From: CAIWTU01 sp035686205
GTDB lineage: Bacteria; Desulfobacterota; Desulfuromonadia; Geobacterales; Geobacteraceae
Length of the DNA: 12,408 bases
NCBI GenBank assembly: GCA_035686205.1
Contig: DASRZQ010000085.1
Span: 1 to 12,408, forward strand
Reading direction: 5' to 3'
Shown here: piece by piece, positions 10,742-12,408 of the stretch
Numbering within the stretch: position 1 is the first letter of the stretch
Layout: each line of letters opens with the position of its first letter
Translations under genes and position numbers: made by a program
The notes under the pieces: model-generated
Told to the model about the DNA's origin: nothing
Seen by the model: the letters and a program-made list of their open reading frames with translations, nothing else
The model's database searches: none

Positions 10742-12408
10742 ATGTCAAAACTTTTTGTAGTTGGAATCGGTCCAGGCGACCTGAAACACATGACATACGA
10801 AGCCCGCGAGGCCATCGAATCGGCCGAAGTGGTGGTCGGCTACACGACCTATTTAAAGCTTGTCGAGCCACTTCTCGGTGGGAAAGAAATATTTTCATCA
10901 GGAATGACGAAAGAAACCGAGCGCTGCCGGGAGGCAGTTAGACTGGCTTCCGACGGAAGAACTGTTGCTCTTGTTTCCGGAGGCGACGCAGGCATTTATG
11001 GTATGGCAGGGCTGGCTTTGGAGCTGGCGAACGATCCCGCCAGTGCGCCGCTTGCCGCGCCCGAAATCGTCATAGTCCCCGGAATCTCCGCCCTTCAGGC
11101 CGCCGCTTCGGTATTGGGCGCTCCGCTCATGCACGACTTCGCGGTCATATCGCTTTCCGACCTGCTGACACCGTGGGAGATGATCGAAAAAAGGCTTGAA
11201 GCCGCGGCCGCGGCCGATTTCGTCACCGTCCTGTACAATCCCAGAAGCAAAGGGAGAACCAGGCACATTGACCTGGCAAGAGAGATACTGCTCGCGGCCC
11301 GATCGCCGCGGACTCCGATCGGCATCGTTCGCAACGCCTGCCGGGACGGAGAGGAAAAGATCGTCACCACCCTGGCCGACATGCCCATCGACCGGATAGA
11401 CATGTTTTCCCTCGTCATCATCGGCAATTCGGCGACATTTGTCGACCGGCACGGGAAAATGATCACGCCGAGGGGATACGATAAGGCAGGAACGAGGAGC
11501 GAGGAGCGAGGAGCGAGCAAAACCCATAAAATCCTCGGACCTCAAACCTCGAGCCTCGAACCTCATCAGGGCAAAGCCCTGATGGTCGTCGGCACCGCCT
11601 CGGACGTTGGAAAATCGGTACTGGCGGCAGGTTTCTGCAGGATTCTCAGGAACAGGGGCATCGCCGTTGCCCCTTTCAAATCGCAGAACATGGCGCTTAA
11701 TTCCTTCGCCACCCCCGAGGGCGGGGAAATCGGCCGAGCCCAGGCGGTGCAGGCCCAGGCCTGCCGGATTCCGCCCCACACGGACATGAACCCGATCCTC
11801 CTGAAACCCAATTCGGATATCGGCAGCCAGGTGATCGTGCAGGGGAAAGCGGTCGGCAACATGTCGGTGGCCGAATACAACGGCTACAAGCCCCGGGCAT
11901 TCGAAAAAGTGAAGGAGAGCTTCGCCAGGCTGAGTTCCGCCTGCGAATTCATCGTCATCGAAGGGGCCGGAAGCATCGCCGAAATCAACCTGAAGGCCCA
12001 CGACATCGCCAACCTCAAAATCGCTGAAATGGCCGGCTGCCCATGCATACTGGTGGCCGACATCGACCGCGGCGGAGTGTTCGCCCAGATCATCGGGACA
12101 CTGGAACTCCTGGAACCCGGCGAGAGGGAGCGGATCAAGGGGATGGTCATCAACAAGTTCCGCGGGGACCCGTCGCTTCTTAAGCCGGGGATTGATTTCG
12201 TCGAGAAGCGAACCGGCGTTCCTGTCCTCGGCGTGGTCCCGTATTTCAATCATTTCCGCATACCCGAGGAAGACAGCGTGGCCCTGGAGAGGCGGGCAAA
12301 GGGCAAAGGGCAAAAGGCAAAAGGAAATAAAATAAGAATTGGCGTGATCAGATTTCCGCGCATTTCGAACTACACCGATTTCGATCCGCTGGAATCCGAG
12401 GCGGATGT
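10742..12408 (+). CDS. cbiH-cbiP: Fused cobalt-factor III C17-methyltransferase (CbiH) and cobyric acid synthase (CbiP), partial at 3' end
   Basis: One uninterrupted frame runs from the ATG at 10742 (GAGG at 10731-10734) to the window edge, 555 complete codons. Residues 1 to about 248 are CbiH, which contracts the ring and methylates C17: VGIGPGDLKHMT (7-18), VSGGDAGIYGM (78-88), VPGISALQAAA, VLYNPRSKGR, and the end DRHGKMITPRGYD. Residues about 249-276 are a linker encoded by two heptamer arrays and a short spacer. From 277 the protein is CbiP, which amidates side chains b, d, e and g: ALMVVGTASDVGKS with the P-loop (279-292), FKSQNMALNS, NPILLKPNSD, IEGAGSIAEINL, VADIDRGGVFAQ and FRGDP. A second repeat-encoded stretch (RAKGKGQKAKGNK, about 518-530) sits at the hinge before the glutamine amidotransferase domain, whose start (RIGVIRFPRISNYTDFDPLE) is visible. 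Both halves look intact. The alternative is an internal start at 11582 for CbiP, or a sequencing error hiding a stop. Confidence 0.9.
   Translation, partial: MSKLFVVGIGPGDLKHMTYEAREAIESAEVVVGYTTYLKLVEPLLGGKEIFSSGMTKETERCREAVRLASDGRTVALVSGGDAGIYGMAGLALELANDPASAPLAAPEIVIVPGISALQAAASVLGAPLMHDFAVISLSDLLTPWEMIEKRLEAAAAADFVTVLYNPRSKGRTRHIDLAREILLAARSPRTPIGIVRNACRDGEEKIVTTLADMPIDRIDMFSLVIIGNSATFVDRHGKMITPRGYDKAGTRSEERGASKTHKILGPQTSSLEPHQGKALMVVGTASDVGKSVLAAGFCRILRNRGIAVAPFKSQNMALNSFATPEGGEIGRAQAVQAQACRIPPHTDMNPILLKPNSDIGSQVIVQGKAVGNMSVAEYNGYKPRAFEKVKESFARLSSACEFIVIEGAGSIAEINLKAHDIANLKIAEMAGCPCILVADIDRGGVFAQIIGTLELLEPGERERIKGMVINKFRGDPSLLKPGIDFVEKRTGVPVLGVVPYFNHFRIPEEDSVALERRAKGKGQKAKGNKIRIGVIRFPRISNYTDFDPLESEAD
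11490..11517. repeat. Heptamer array (GAGCGAG type) in the CbiH-CbiP linker, left arm
   Basis: Four units are visible: GAACGAG, then three GAGCGAG. They encode GTRSEERGAS, joined directly to the CbiH C-terminus. With the array at 11533-11567 it forms an imperfect inverted pair around a 15-bp spacer. Confidence 0.93.
11533..11567. repeat. Heptamer array (CCTCGAN type) in the CbiH-CbiP linker, right arm
   Basis: Five units are visible: CCTCGGA, CCTCAAA, CCTCGAG, CCTCGAA, CCTCATC. On the reverse strand they share the CGAGG core of the left arm. The encoded peptide is LGPQTSSLEPHQ. From the first base of the left array to the last base here is 78 bp, exactly 26 codons. Confidence 0.85.
11564..11584. 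other. Perfect hairpin at the CbiP domain boundary
   Basis: CATCAGGGC (11564-11572) and GCCCTGATG (11576-11584) form a perfect 9-bp stem with loop AAA. The last three bases are the ATG of Met281, the only ATG near the start of CbiP homology. If CbiP had its own start there, the codon would be buried in this stem. It shares the GC-AAA-GC centre with the hairpin at 8765-8785. Confidence 0.75.
12294..12321. repeat. Heptamer array (GGGCAAA type) at the CbiP interdomain hinge
   Basis: Four units are visible: GGGCAAA three times, then AGGCAAA, with a decaying fifth (AGGAAAT). The array encodes the basic stretch RAKGKGQKAKG between the ATPase domain (ending PEEDSVALE) and the amidotransferase domain. 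It is stop-free in all forward frames. Confidence 0.92.

Noticed and set aside
10898..12313. A 471-codon open frame on the minus strand.
   Set aside because: It lies wholly opposite the CbiH-CbiP frame, shows no recognisable domain and is explained by the GC-rich codon usage of the + strand gene. The same applies to the long minus-strand frames opposite bzaF, cbiO, cbiET and others.

Overview
This window is most of an anaerobic (early cobalt insertion) cobalamin biosynthesis operon. All recognisable genes lie on the + strand. The host looks like a strictly anaerobic, moderately GC-rich bacterium of the Desulfobacterota / former Deltaproteobacteria (Geobacter/Desulfuromonas/Syntrophus-like). 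The grounds are the fused CbiET, the short CbiX chelatase and a ThiC-like benzimidazole synthase inside a cbi cluster. No 16S or other taxonomic marker is present, so this placement is an inference.

Layout: C-terminal part of cbiA (2-526); a ThiC paralogue best read as bzaF (756-2063); cobalt transporter parts cbiQ (2306-3061) and cbiO (3232-4077); short cobaltochelatase cbiX (4438-4821), overlapping cbiC (4821-5477), which overlaps cbiD (5458-6633); cbiET (6854-8071), overlapping cbiL (8071-8772); cbiF (8797-9573); cbiG (9667-10722); and one uninterrupted reading frame from 10742 to the window edge that fuses CbiH to CbiP. Together these import Co2+ (CbiQO), insert it into sirohydrochlorin (CbiX), methylate and contract the ring (CbiL, H, F, G, D, T, E), shift the last methyl (CbiC), amidate the side chains (CbiA, CbiP) and make the lower ligand base (BzaF). 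Not seen here: cbiM/cbiN, cbiJ (cobalt-precorrin-6A reductase), cbiB, cobU/S/T, bzaC/D/E, or a B12 riboswitch.

The unusual part is the repeat landscape. Every gap over about 90 bp holds repeat-built DNA, in most cases a long imperfect inverted repeat whose arms are made of short tandem units (7, 8, 9 or 10 bp). Eight heptamer arrays were found. Seven are exactly four units (28 bp); the eighth has five. Six of the eight lie inside coding sequence: three in cbiD, two forming the CbiH-CbiP linker, one at the CbiP interdomain hinge. All six are in frame and stop-free. Two repeat elements also carry the stop codon of the preceding gene (cbiA, cbiO). This resembles the heptanucleotide STRR repeats of heterocystous cyanobacteria in unit size, but the sequences, the inverted pairing and the intragenic use are different. 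It is the best candidate here for something undescribed.
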